From: Sipunculus nudus
Taxonomy: Eukaryota > Annelida > Sipuncula > Golfingiida > Sipunculidae
Assembly: GCA_026874595.1 (NCBI GenBank)
Contig: CM049318.1
Coordinates: 51,676,750-51,740,749, forward strand
Direction of reading: 5' to 3'
Length of the DNA stretch: 64,000 bases
Below are positions 1 through 12,265 of this stretch, piece after piece. Below the pieces are notes generated by a model that ran no database searches, had not been told where the DNA came from, and saw only the letters and a list, made by a program, of their open reading frames with translations. A program made the position numbers and the translations under genes. Every line of letters starts with the position of its first letter. Position 1 is the first letter of the stretch.

Positions 1-1500
1 GCACATGTAATTATATCTTGTAAAATATATCAGGAGACTTGCATGTTATAGTGTTAAGTTCAAGATCTTGGTCCTTTTATAAGGGGGGGGGGGGGGTGGA
101 GAGATGTAAAAATTCCAATTGGTGTATTTATATATTTAATATTATTTATATATGTACCTGCAAGTGACTGTTTTGATATTAAAAAAAAAATTACTATATA
201 TCCTTCTCTGTTTTCTTTTGTTATTGTTTAAAATTTGTGAGGGCATGTCAACCAAAGATTGAAAGACAAGTTACTCCGTTATGGAGTTTACAATTTTATA
301 CAGTAATCAATATCACATTAAATAGGGTAACGACAAGTTCTGATGCAAATGTCCACAACCTGATCAAGTGGGGATGCAGACCAGTTTGTGATGCAGGGAT
401 TTGTTTCTTTCAGCTTACCTGTACACCAGAATTTCTCTAATTCTGACAGTTCGCACCATCATTGACAGTTCACACCATCAGGCGCCATGTTCGAGAAACA
501 TCGACATTGGTTCCCCATTATTGCATTAACAATATGCCAACCATATGTACAATATACAGAAGTGGATCAAGTGTGAGGGTCCAGGATGAACTGGACCCCC
601 CCCCCCTTTTTCATCGGAAGCAATCTTTTTTTTATGGGCTTCAGAAAAAATTTCGTGGTCCCCCTTTTCTGGACCTTGGGATTTTTTTTTAGAATTATCA
701 TTTCTTCTGCGTTGGACCCCCCCCCCCCCCCTTTTTTTCCCTTATTCATGGATTCTCACCTGATTTATGATCTATGATGCCAACCTGTATAGTCGAGTTG
801 TATTTTTCGGGAGTGGCATGCAAATTTACACCCTTTAATAAGTATTTTTTGCCATTTTCTCCATCCACTATAGAACCCTTGTCCATTTTAGTTGCACATT
901 TTCATGTGTGTGTGTGTGTGTTTTTGGTTTTTTTTGGGGGGGGGGGGGGGACTAAATTCATCCTTTTGTATCTTCAACCTTCAGATATTCAAACAGTGCA
1001 TATATATACACAACAATGAACTGATGTCTAATTAATGCACGATTGCAACTTTCCAGTTTTAAAAATAACATTTATGTACATGATTTTAAAATGGAAATGT
1101 CTGTTGTCCAGTCAGAGCTACGAGGAGGCAGTTGACATTCTGCCCCCCCCCCCCGCACCCAACATCCCACATTGAAATTCCCAATTTCATCAAAAGTTAA
1201 AATGGTTTTATATACATGCATCAGATTACTTATCTCTAAATATTAAAGCTTCCCAATTATTTTTTTTACAGGTTCTTATGTGCAAAACCGTATAAGCGGT
1301 TGAAGTGCTTTACATTTGTACCAACCCGAAACACCCGCACACCGCCCAAGTTTCTCGAGAGAAACGTCGCACATTTAGATTCAAAAGTTTAAAATACAGA
1401 AGTTCTGATTTCTTAAATCCTATTATTTTTCAACTTCGAAAAAATATGACCTTACTTTTGACTACATTTAGCGGTAAAGCGATGTGTTAATCGGTAACAC
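1..1500. other. AT-rich intergenic DNA with homopolymer runs, no gene seen
   Basis: No exon-like segment with family resemblance is visible. The stretch is marked by long G or C runs: G14 at 83-96, C11 at 596-606, C16 at 717-732, G15 at 936-950 and C12 at 1143-1154. Short open frames here encode low-complexity proline, phenylalanine or glycine tracts produced by those runs and are not credible genes. Confidence 0.6.
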
Positions 1501-1534
1501 CGTTCACTTAAAATCAGTTCAATGTAAACAGTAC

Positions 1535-1815
1535 ACTGTCACGTGGCTGAAGCGGGGCCCAAAGACTCGGTTGCACTCGACTTGTAAGGTCCCAATATGG
1601 CGGCCGCCGAGCTTCGCCGAGCGCCGCTCATTGGTCGGTCTACTCTGTATGTCTATGGTTTATCCTCCTTAGATATGGATATAAAGTAACGTCACGCAAC
1701 AGTGAAGCGCGTGCACGCGGAGAATACAAGTCTCGCTGTAAACGGGAGCTCTTGATTATTGGTCCAATGAATATGGGCGCCTCTTTAGTACGTCACGTCT
1801 ATTATGACGTCTTCA
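1535..1815. promoter_or_regulatory. CpG-richer promoter-like patch
   Basis: This patch is clearly richer in CpG than its AT-rich surroundings. It contains ATGGCGGCC (a YY1-like core) near 1595, ATTGGTC (inverted CCAAT box) near 1630 and again near 1757, an ATATAAAG TATA-like string near 1679, and two GACGTC-type CRE cores between about 1790 and 1812. The combination resembles an animal promoter or CpG island. No downstream coding exon could be identified on either strand, so its target is unknown. It could also be an element-borne promoter. Confidence 0.35.
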
Positions 1816-3055
1816 CTTTCCCCTGATATGCCCATTTCACAGATTAGTGACACGATGTCGCTACAGAATAGACTTGTTACTCATAAAATTCTTTTAAATT
1901 GTTTACAGGAAAATGACATAAGGTACGCTTTTATTTCCATAATAGTTAATAACGCCTTTTCCTCTTTCTGCCCTAATATCAAAAAGTATGGACGTTCTTT
2001 GATTATCAAAAAAATAATCACGAAAAAACAGGTCGACAGGGGTGCTTGAACGGACTATAGAAATTTGTTATCACCAAGCGGTCACGGGAAGCCTTGCGAT
2101 TTGCTCATTGACATTGACTTTTTTTTGTAATTTTTGAATAAATTGCTGGCGGGCTCTTAATAGCGACCGAATTAAGTATGGAGTTAACGGGTGCAATTTT
2201 ATTTTCAATATGACTACTTTAGAACAAAATAATGTACATGGATTTTTAAACATAAAAAATTAATACTCTCTGACAAGTGGATTTTGTATCAATAAGTAAT
2301 AGTGATCTTACCATGTACATTTCTTGTGACATGCTCAGGATTCAAATTGATCATTTGCCTACGTATTGTAAGATAAACTAAATTACTTTTAAAAAATATG
2401 ATTTTAAAATATATTTTAAAAATGACAAACTCACCGCTTTTGTCAAGCAGAACAGGAGTAAAAGGAAAAAAACCAACATGGCGGACGAGAAGGCTCTTAA
2501 ACTTTCTAAATAACGAAACGTTTTGAAGTGATCAGAAGCGTGAAATTTCTAAAGTGACTTTATACCTAAAACACCTATCCATCGATTCAAGGGCTAATGT
2601 CAAAATCCAATAGATGCACTGAACCTTCTATTTGAATGTTTACTTTTCGCAGAAGGCTTTATCCTAAATGAGTCCACCTATGTTATCTGTCCATCAAACG
2701 ATTATATATCATGTTTTATAACATACACCCTGCGGACAGGTAGGTGATGCTATGTTAAATAAGAAAAGACGCACACAGGTAAAACTAATTGAACTCATTA
2801 ACGAGCCTGCCGCTGTTGACATTCTTATTTTAATTTTGTGTTTCCACGGGAGTGATCCAGTTAAATCCCCATGGTTAACCGCTAACAGGAGCATAGGAGT
2901 AATAGCAGACGTTGAAGACTCATTAAAACAGAACTGACGGGCAACCACCTTTGCCCAAAAACTGGACCACTGGTAGAGACGGATTGAGCACAATTTCTTG
3001 GTATTAAGTGCTTCTGCGTTTGACATGGGGTTTTGTTCAATTTGTATAAAACCCT
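1816..3055. other. Intergenic, no supported gene
   Basis: A short frame beginning ATGGCGGACGAG near 2478 stops after eleven codons and has no donor site, so it was not called. Overlapping open frames on both strands between 2709 and 3079 show no recognisable family motif. Confidence 0.5.
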
Positions 3056-3059
3056 TGAA

Positions 3060-3313
3060 TGACTCGACACATTCAACAATTAATTTTTCGTCGTGAAAGA
3101 GCTAAAATGTTTAAAAAGGGCTTTGATTCGCTAGCACACAGTGTTCTTTTGAACAAATTAATACAATATGGAGTTAATGAGACCTCTCTTAAGTGGCTTC
3201 ATTCATTTTTAAATGATCGTAAACAATTTGTAACCTCCCCAAATAGTATTTCGGCTGTAAAAACTATAACAACAGGTGTAAGTCGAGCCAATACTCTTTT
3301 CCCAAGTAGTTAA
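3060..3313 (+). pseudogene. LINE reverse transcriptase fragment (CR1/Jockey-like)
   Basis: The translated fragment has the order FDS, H, LL-KL, YGV, LKW, SFLNDRKQFV, then a decayed GV-x-x-G turn. This is the conserved stretch following the first catalytic Asp box of non-LTR reverse transcriptases of the CR1/Jockey group. The expected GVPQGS segment has become GVSRAN and the frame ends soon after, with no catalytic YxDD box, so it is a dead fragment. It lies on the same strand as the LINE tail at 4430-4990, but an apparent 3'-end-like sequence near 4200 suggests they may not be one copy. Confidence 0.7.
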
Positions 3314-4429
3314 TTGGATGCGCAATAATAAGTTCTCAACAAATGCAGAATATCAGCTTCGATGTTAATACACTCCATACAATGTAAGTCTGATGAAAAC
3401 CTATAACCTATTCCAATTCCGCGGCTTCAGGGTCGAGCAGCCAGAATTATCTCAGTCGTTTATGATCACTCGCACAACAGCTTGGCAATTATCTATGACA
3501 ATGGATGAATCAACATAGAGCAACGATACATTTATCTTTTATCGATGTTGACAAATAAATGTATCAATAGGCTCCCCCTTCTTATCTTATTAAGAATTTT
3601 ACTTTTACCTGTGACGTTCATCAGTATAACATCGTTTATCAGTAAATTCCCATGTTAATCTTCCGAAACCACGCACAGAAATCCTGAAAACCTCATCCTT
3701 TCATACAGGCAGTGTTCTGTGAAATAGCCCTCCGACAAAACTAAAAAATGCCAACAATCTAAAGAGGTTTAACAGGCTAGCACGCGCCTATATTTCTTTG
3801 CATATAATACCAAGGTAGAATAATTTACTTTCATTTTCTACTTATATAGCTATATATTACTAATATTTGAGCGTCATCTAATTTTCATTACCGTACTTAT
3901 GCGCATCTTATGTAGACTTACATATAAACATTTCATTTATATTGTACTCTTTAGTGCTTAAATTGTTATTTAACCTCATTTTATGTATTTAGCAGTTGTA
4001 AACTTTTCATAACGAAACTCGACCACATATATTTGTACTTCAAATTTATCTGTGTTTAGGTCACAACGTTTTCGCTTATTTTTCTGTGATTGTATGATGT
4101 CATTTTGGTTTAATGGACTTATTGAATATTGTATTTTATTGTGATTTATATATGTATTACAGGGACATTCTGTAAACAGAATTTTATTCTGATAAAGCCT
4201 GCCCTGGAAGATGTAACAAATAAATAAAACCCGTTACTTTTGAGTAAATATTCATTAATTACCTAAGCTTTCATAATTTATAGGAAATAGAAACTGAAAA
4301 AAAAAATCTTTAAATGAAATATTTCCCTTGCCTGATTTATATTACGGTCAGTTACGTTTAATTAGAAAGAAACTGTCTGATTTTAAAACCAAGACAAAAC
4401 GTGCTTATATTCCGCATTTTCTAAAAGAG
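3314..4429. other. Non-coding, probably decayed LINE sequence
   Basis: No coding similarity is visible. A run ending in AATAAATAAAAC near 4220-4231 looks like the 3' end of a retroelement or transcript. The stretch lies between two LINE pieces on the same strand. Confidence 0.35.
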
Positions 4430-4995
4430 TAAGCCTTATGACATTTGCATCTAGCATAACGTTTCACATTTTGTTACTCGCACACAAGGTCCTTGATTCG
4501 ATGCCTTCTTTTTATTGTCTGAACTATTCCAGCTTTACCCAGCTCCTTGCACTCTGAGATTCATTAATAAGTATCTTCACCTGTATGAACCTAGAGCTAA
4601 TGTATCAACGTATGGAAGTAGAACTATCAGTTTCTGTGCCTCAGCTTTGTGGAACAAGTTGCCAAACTACATTGAAAGATGTGAACCAGTTGACAGATTT
4701 AAGGATGGGTTAAAAACCCACATTTATATTCAGGTTTACATCGATATTTTATAATCCTCTTGTAAACTTTAAAAATGTTTTACGTTTCTCTTAAAAAGGC
4801 AATTTAGAAAGTTCTTGTAAAAATTTTAAGATATGTGATTTTTTATTACGTTTTATGTATAGTTTTTCTGTCTGCGTATAATCATTGCATGAAAAATTTA
4901 TTTTATTCATGTTTGCATGTTTTGTCAGGCGCTTCGAGCGGAATATTTCAATTTTGGATATATGGCCTCTATAAGAATAAATAATAATAATAATA
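4430..4995 (+). mobile_element. 3' end of a CR1/L2-like LINE, with TAA-rich tail
   Basis: The frame at 4515-4754 reads as the C-terminal tail found in many metazoan CR1/L2-type LINE ORF2 proteins: an LRF..LYEPRAN segment, YGSRTISFCASALWNKLP, then a short FKDGLKTH end. It is followed by about 230 bp of AT-rich 3' untranslated sequence and a (TAA)n/(TTA)n tail at about 4979-5010, as expected for this class. The reverse transcriptase core is absent here, so this is a 5'-truncated or broken copy. Confidence 0.7.
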
Positions 4996-5010
4996 ATTAT
5001 TATTATTATT

Positions 5011-5967
5011 AATATTTAATAACCAGTGTTTGGGTTCTTGATAATATTAAAATACGTTCTGTTTATCCTTTCAATGGATGCAGACCCTGTCTTTACGATC
5101 CTTGTATTCTGAACAAAAGATCATGACAGACAGTGAACAATCAACGCCATTGACCTTGTATGCTGATAAAAAATAAGGGGGGGGGGGGGAGGCAGTACAA
5201 AGGAGTAATGAAACAAGCCAGATAGGGACACGTGTTCAAAATCTCTGAAAATCTCCTTCTTACTTAAGCAAAACAAGACAAAACACCACTCCTAGGATTT
5301 TATTTTCCCACTCCACAACCACATATTTTCAGCACTTTGTTATACAACGATTAGACTGAATTAAAATATTCAGACACACTGGCTAAAATTTATAATTTTT
5401 CAATAATTCAATTGACACATGCAGTATTCTAAAGTTTTATCAATATAAGATACATAACTGAATGATTATTAACCAAAATATGACGATTCTAAATACTGAT
5501 TGACGGAATTATCTCAAAATTAAAAAAAAAAATTATGTGTTGTACTCTCCTTAAATGTAAGGGGCACAAAACCACTTTGTCCCCAAACCCTAAAAAGTAA
5601 GGACGGACATGTATCCTGCCCCCCCCCCCCCCCCCCCCGGGAAACAAAGCATTTGATCAACGAACTGTGTATAACGTATATGACATTGGCTATTGAGTGT
5701 CACCCTACACCCCATCGAGGTGACATAGGTATTTTTAGATCCCCAAGTCTGTCCATTTAATAAATTAAGCTGTTAACATCGATTGTTTTGGATACACTAC
5801 CATTTAAGCTATTCAACGCTAACTGCGTCATTGCGCACGGCGCGTATACTGACAGATATAATCTTAATAAAGGATTTTGTAAATGATTATATCTCGCTTA
5901 ATATTTAGTATATTCACTTCAAGTATACTATATTGTATTCGCAAATGTGGAAGGGGGAGAGGAAGCC
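5011..5967. other. AT-rich intergenic DNA with G/C runs
   Basis: No gene was recognised. It includes G13 at 5177-5189, C20 at 5619-5638 and G16 at 5968-5983. The last run lies about ten bases before homology to sepiapterin reductase begins and probably marks the breakpoint of that truncated copy. Confidence 0.5.
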
Positions 5968-6399
5968 GGGGGGGGGGGGGGGGTTCGGGTCACTGATAGA
6001 AGATAATCACCATGCCACACCTCATGTGGATGTGTTCCTTGCACCGATTGATCTCTCAAAAAGCGACGGCGGCACATTTGTGAATGTCTTACACAACGCT
6101 CTGAAGGGGAAATCCCCAAAGGATTTTGACGCTTCTTTAATTGTTCATAACGTGACGTCTTTTCCAAGTGTATTACGTAATCTAGTCTACTACGATGACG
6201 CAGATGACATTAACAAATGCTTCGTGACAAATGTGACGTCATTAGTGGTGCTTAACTCCGCATTTTTTCGTTTGTTTCCGGCCGGCAGTGTGACGTCACG
6301 AACTGCAGTCAATATTATTTCACGTGCAGCTGTGAACCCCTATAAGACTTGGTCTATTTACGGCGCAGGTAACTTTAAATGCATTACTGCTAGCACTAA

Positions 6400-6691
6400 A
6401 TTTCCTAATACTGCCACTGCTTCGGCTGCTGCTACTACTACGTCTACTACCTCTATAACTTCTTCTACTACTACTACTACCACTGCTATTGCTTTGGCGG
6501 CTGCTGCTACTACGTCTACTGCCTCTACTACTTCTGCTACCACTGCTACTGCTTCGGCTGCTGCTACTTCTACGTCTTCTACTTCTACTACTACAACTAC
6601 TACTACAACTACTACTACTACTACTAGTACTACTGCTTCTGCTACTGTTGCTGCTGTTGCTACTACTCCTAATAATAATAATAATAATAAT

Positions 6692-6739
<48 letters not shown>

Positions 6740-6896
6740 TTCAACTAATTATATCTACTGTTAATAAATCTACTTCTTTGCTACTATAACTGCTTCTTCT
6801 ACTGCTTCTACAACTACTTCTTCTACTGCTGCTAAAAGTACAAGTACTACTACTTCTATACTATTACTACTACTACTACTACTACTATTATTATTA

Positions 6897-6969
<73 letters not shown>

Positions 6970-6970
6970 T
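6400..6970 (+). repeat. Imperfect (CTA/CTG)n and (TTA)n trinucleotide region with (TA)n
   Basis: Intron 1 of the sepiapterin reductase pseudogene carries an imperfect pyrimidine-rich trinucleotide array (ACT, GCT and TCT triplets) from about 6400 to 6690. A (TA)n block follows at about 6696-6738, then more triplets, then (TTA)n at about 6880-6967. The open frames it generates on both strands (threonine, leucine or valine homopolymers) are artefacts of the repeat. The intact gene has a matching array at the same place. Confidence 0.85.
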
Positions 6971-8885
6971 TAAATGAAATCCTATATGTAATTATTTTCG
7001 AATTGAAGATCAGTTAATTTTATCCCAAATTTATTCGACTGAGAATGATACAGACTGGCTACACTATTGCTCTGTTAACAGATAGCGTAATAACACACCC
7101 GTGACAGGTGAACATTGTGTTTCACACGCCAGAGGAATAACATGCCTGCATTAATGTGTAAATTAATAAGCAATAGGTAAGACAAAAGTTTGTTTCACTA
7201 TGACCACATATTTTTTATAGAATCAATTTTTTTTTGGTGCTCTAGGTGGCGGAACATTTTGTAAATCTGATTTTGTAAGTCTGCAAAAATTTGAAAGATT
7301 TCACCAAAAAACTTTGACGATATCAACGTCCGTTTGATTGATTGGAAGTTGAGTAAATAGTAAGCAGCAACAGGGGTCGAGATGATCCAGGATTTTGGAA
7401 AGGGAAAGGTCCAACCAAGGAAAACAAAGAAAAAAAAAAAAATTCCTCGGGTCCGGTAAGGAGAGGCTCCAGAACGCAAACATTGGTTGAAACCTAAAAA
7501 GGTTGTTGCGGCTCAGAAAGGGGTGTGGGTGGTAGCTAGGTCCGCCACTGAGTAATTCTAAATGTACATCTGAGAAAGGAAATTCGTCATTAGGCAAAAA
7601 TAGTTTCTTTTGGGACTGAATGTGCAATACATCACATTCAACACATTGGTAACCCTATCTCCAACTGTTTATCCTCTGCTTGCACTGCTTGCGGCGGAAC
7701 AAACCGGTCGATATCAGGCCTTGATTCATAGTTAAAATAACTAACACTTTACCTTGATATACAATCGTTGGTGCCGACAGGTAGCGCTGCGATAGCCCCT
7801 TCGAAAAATAATTTTAAATAAATTTATGGAGATATAAAGAAAACGGACCCCCCTTAGGACATTCTTGATAGTTCGAGACTAAGAACGTATACATCAGAGG
7901 CGTGGGCTCAGAGAATTTCCGTTACAAAAGTGCAGTGTGATCACCGTCAATTTTTATACAGACTGCGTTCTTCTTGAAAGTTACCAAGCGACGAAATATA
8001 CTTTAGAACGATACCCTAAATTTGCACTTCTTTACTTAATGCTGAATTAACAAATCTGCAGAGGATTAAAGTACCAAGAGAATGACAAACAATAATCATA
8101 GATGAAAAGATATCTAGGGCTAATATTTCATTTACCATTTTATAATTTTTAAAATTTTCAAACATTTTTTTTGTTTCCTCTGATTTGCTTACAGCGAGGG
8201 CTGCCAGAGACCACTTGTTCCGCACGATGGCGCTAGAGGAACCGGATTTTCGGGTACTTTTATATTCCCCGGGGCCGGTTGATACAGATTTTCTGCGACA
8301 CTCCATCGAAGCGACGTCAGATGATGAGATGAAATAGTGGCTGCTGGGTAATAACATATAAATACAACTTAAATAAAGATAATACACCCTTAAATTAAAA
8401 ATATAGTTTACGGAAAATGTCCATGGCTAGAGAAAAGATAATCAAACTTCGCCGTTGATCGTTCCCGAATGCTCTCTGTGACGCCACCATAATCCACGAC
8501 AAAAATCGCGGAACAACATGAATCATATGCATTGGGGAGATGCCGTCGGCAGGCCCCTCAACATAAATGTAGCTAGAGTTGCAAACCAAATTTTTATTTC
8601 AGTTCAGACAGAAAACACGTGTCAAGGTCATTACCGTAATGGTTCTTAAAAAAAAGGATGAGGATGCCCACCAGAATTTTGTTCCATTCATCGGGTAATT
8701 ACATGCGGGATTGAGACTATTTTTATATGAGTCGCCACGGCAACATGACAAGTTTAAATTAATCCTTTCCTGTTCGGATTAATTAACCATTAGACATGAT
8801 GTTATACAGAGACATTAGCTCAGTAATCGTAGACGAAATCTTTGACAAAATTATGTTGCTTATGTAAATTTGTGCCTAATAAATG

Positions 8886-8888
<3 letters not shown>

Positions 8889-8922
<34 letters not shown>
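8889..8922. repeat. (TA)n microsatellite
   Basis: A pure TA run of about 32 bases in intron 2 of the sepiapterin reductase pseudogene. Confidence 0.95.
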
Positions 8923-8925
<3 letters not shown>

Positions 8926-9439
8926 AAACCCAGGTAAATTAAGGTAAAAAATGTAAAGTCAAATATTACTGAAGACAGGATCCAGATTATAACTTCATAA
9001 TTATCATTTTACTGTCATCCAAAGTCAAGTTTTATTATAATTTAAAATTAACATTTAAGAATATTTTTTCCAGATCTGGAACCAATACATCCGGATGTTA
9101 CTGTTGGTCATCTGGTCGGTTTATTGGAAAGGAACATCTTCACTTCCGGTGAATGCGTATCAGTGTATGACGTAATGAATAAGGCATCGAAGTCAAACAC
9201 GGAAAAATAGATGTTTTCGTGTTAAAATGCAGTAGACGAAGCACATGACTGGTTTCACAGTTTAACAGGTACTGCGGAAGTGTAATTGAGTGATTCATAT
9301 CAGCAGGGCGAACAGATGCATCTCATATAGGCATAAAGCGGTTTTAAATAATATAATTCATTCAGATCAGAGGGATTTCTTAAAAGGTAGATATATAGGA
9401 GAAAATATAAATAAAACTACAGCTATCATGCAGTTATAA

Positions 9440-10625
9440 AAAAATTTAATAAAAAAACTGTAGAGGATATTTGTAAAGTTGCATTCCAATGTAACCCCTT
9501 TTGGAAAGATATGCTCTAAAGAGCTGGGCAAAATTGCATTTCCTTCCATTAGAGAAAATAACAAATATTAATGAGCAAACTCTCTGGTATAACTCCCATA
9601 TAAAAATTGATAAAAAAATTATATTTTATAAATCAATGACAGAGCAAGGGATGAAGAATCTTTAACATATTACACATATGTATGATGATGAAGGATCCAA
9701 ATTGCTGTCATATGAAATAATGTGTAATGATTATGCCTGTAGAGCTAAACTTTAAGCATATACCAGTCGAATTGAAACAATTTGTACGAAAAAATGTCAT
9801 TAATGCAGAAATTGAATGTAAATTCTTAACTCAGAAACTTAATAGCTTTAAAATTTCACAAAACATGTATATTTACAAGTCAAGATATCTGCAAAGAACC
9901 ATTAAACATGTACGAGTCCTGGAAATCAGAGCTTTGTACTGACAAGAATTACGTACAACGGTCATTACACAGTTATATGTCACGACCATGGATAGTAAAC
10001 TCAGATATTTTCAATATCGTTTACTTCAGAGACGCCTAGATTTAAACCCATTTCTAGTCAAAATTAAGAAACGCACGGATGATAGATGCACCTTTTGTAA
10101 ATTAGAAACTGAAACAATTAAACATTTGTTTTGGTCATGCCCAAAAGTAGTGGATATTTGGCTTAATATTAATCATTTGATCACTGAAGAAATTGGTTCA
10201 TGCCGTTTGGGATAGAAGAATGTCATATTTAGCAATAGCAATTCACAATGTTTGAATATTACAATTCTTGTTGTTAAAAGCTATCTGTGTTTGTGCAGAT
10301 ACTAGTTAAAACTTCCTAGTATACAGAAGAAGCCTTAAAATGCATAGATAATATCTGTGATATAGAAAAGGGGATAGCCTTAAAAAAGGGTAAATTCCAA
10401 ATACATCAAGTAAAATGGGGATGTCTAATGGAGATTAACAGAAGATTAGGCAAAAGTTAGTTCAAAAATTAATGAATTATAGACATGAAAATTATTTTGT
10501 ACTATATATAGTGTACTGTGTTTGTGTCATATATGTATTGTCATTTATATATATGCGCTCCTCTATGTTTCTGTGCAATGTATGTTTGTGTTTGTTTTCA
10601 ATAAATGTATTAAAAAAAATTATGA
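9440..10625 (+). mobile_element. 3' part of a Tx1/L1-like LINE, degenerate
   Basis: Translating across several frames gives, in order, a PFWKDM..SWAKLHF segment, NEQTLWYNSHIKI, then IFYKSMTEQGM, then DDEGSKLLSYE. This series is typical of the C-terminal half of Tx1/L1-clade ORF2 proteins in aquatic invertebrates. The frame at 9988-10215 then shows the zinc-binding zf-RVT-like motif CTFC..H..C followed by VVDIWLNI. Stop codons and frame changes break the protein, so it is inactive. An AT-rich 3' region ends near AATAAATGTATTAAAAAAAA at about 10603-10620, consistent with a decayed tail. Confidence 0.72.
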
Positions 10626-11925
10626 CTCCACACAGAATATCAGGGATAGATCTCCTGCCCACATTCATGCGCACAGCACGCTTTACGCCGAAACCGGGCT
10701 ATTTCGCCTGGGAATTCTAAATAAAACTAATTTAGAAAAACTAAGCAAGTTAAGAGCATGAATTTCAAATATAAGCAGCAGAATGTATTTGTACGCGAAT
10801 CATAATTTGAATATTGTAAACCTGTGGATCAATTTAGCGGTGTCATATCTGTGACGCGGCATAGTAAATAAATTCAAAAAATTATGCACGGTGTGTGGCT
10901 TATGATATCACCCGGTGCATCTGTTTCTAGAACTGTTTAAGATATATGAATATCCAATGTAATGATCCAGTGATACTTGTTATGGCCAGTTCAGAATCAT
11001 GCAACAATATCATTTAAGTAAAATGAAGGGGGGGGGGGGGGGGGGGGGGTAATCATCGTAACAAGCGGGGGGCCAAGGGATCGACGGTCACATATGCCAG
11101 CTGTTTTGGTTCGTTCAGGTCATGCACGCTTAAATCCATTATAATCCGCAGGGTCCGTTTATATAACATAATACATCTTCACCCATCTGACCAACTATGT
11201 ACTTAGTTTCTAATCTGATTGCTCAAAGTCCTGCATATTTGTTGAATTTTGCCGGGGTGAATACAAGCCTGTGACTTATAGGTAGCTGGACCATAACCCA
11301 CTTCCATGCGACACAGGAATTGTTTTTCTTTTCACCAGAGAGATGGAAGTTTGTAAGTGTAATTTTGTATTAATTGATCAGACCTACCTTATAATGTTAC
11401 GAATACCCGTTGTTTACCTCAAGATCATGTAACAGGATGGATGGCCGTTGCATTACATTATCCCGTATGAACTGTGTCATGACTCTTACGTTTAGGCTTA
11501 GGTAGCTTAGGCTACCAGTCCCATTGAAAATGCCTATTGAGTCAGAGCTTGGTTCAAGTGCGCGGTCTGATGCATAAAATGTTGATGCTATGTTACTTTC
11601 CTAAATACAAATGCAAAGGCTTTCAGATATTTAAAATTCAAACGCAAATGTTTCATTATTCACTGTATTTGAATTAAAATGCATTTAAATATTTTAAAAA
11701 TCATCATTCTTAACGACATTTAAAAGCATATGTTTAAGTCAAAGTATACTCTATTTCTGTATAAATATTTTATATGTTTTATGTATTTCTGCCTTTTATA
11801 TAATTTTACAAACAGATTATACTTATGATAAAATTAAATGATCCATTCTTTTGAAAATTTACCATAAAATTATGGACAAAATCATCTTTAAGCCACAATT
11901 AACTTTAGGTATTTTCATTAATTAC
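10626..11925. other. Intergenic, no gene recognised
   Basis: AT-rich sequence with one G22 run at 11028-11049. No exon-like segments or RNA genes were seen. Confidence 0.5.
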
Positions 11926-11926
11926 A

Positions 11927-12265
11927 TCAAGGGTGGCGTTATGGATAGGGCGCTGGACTTGTGACCGCAGGGTCTTGGGTTCGCGTCCCGTTCTGACCGC
12001 CGTCTGCGCTAAGACTCTTAGGCAAGTCTTTACCACAAGGGTGCGCTCTCTCGACCCAGGAGTGAATGGGTACTGGTCATGGGAGGCAGGCCAATGTAGA
12101 ACGAATACCCTTCTAGCGCCTGATATGGCAGCTTGGGTTGTATGCTCCCCAGGGAGCCGATAAAAGCTACAAGAATGAAGAGGCTCGAAAGACCAGGAAG
12201 GCAAAGTCGGATGAGACTGACCTGGTCGGTGATATCAGACTATAAACCCTCCACCTTTACCTTTA
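11927..12265 (+). mobile_element. tRNA-derived SINE, family 2
   Basis: The head resembles a tRNA. An A-box-like region follows AAGGGTGGCGTTATGGATAG, and GGGTTCGCGTCCC is a B box about 40 bases further on. A non-tRNA body follows (CTTAGGCAAGTCTTTACC, then GAATGGGTACTGG) and ends in a CCTTTACCTTTAC-type tail near 12262. The pol III box spacing plus unique body is the standard architecture of a tRNA-derived SINE. No second copy of this family was seen in the window, so boundaries are approximate. Confidence 0.65.

Larger units (their letters stand above)
5993..9210 (+). pseudogene. Sepiapterin reductase pseudogene (upstream tandem copy)
   Basis: Three exon remnants match the intact gene at 13147-18132 in order and phase: 5993-6368 (truncated exon 1), 8195-8347 (153 nt, same length as its partner) and 9074-9210 (137 nt, same length). 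All acceptors and donors keep AG/GT, although the first donor is GTAACT instead of GTAAGT. Defects are clear. The N-terminal TGGSRGVG dinucleotide-binding segment is missing. The YxxxK catalytic lysine is arginine (YGA then ARAAR across the junction). A TAG at 8335-8337 replaces the CAG glutamine codon. The exon 3 reading frame stays open to a normal stop, so decay is probably recent. A separate upstream first exon was looked for and not seen. A low-activity truncated protein is possible but unlikely. Confidence 0.87.

Noticed and set aside
2478-2513. ATGGCGGACGAG start resembling a first exon
   Set aside because: Stops after eleven codons with no donor site; the ATGGCGG context may be only a YY1-like word.
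2709-3026. 105-codon minus-strand frame
   Set aside because: No family motif, and equally long frames overlap on other strands.
5933-6764. Long open frames rich in Thr, Leu, Val or Ile
   Set aside because: They are produced by triplet and (TA)n microsatellites; only the part up to 6368 is SPR-derived.
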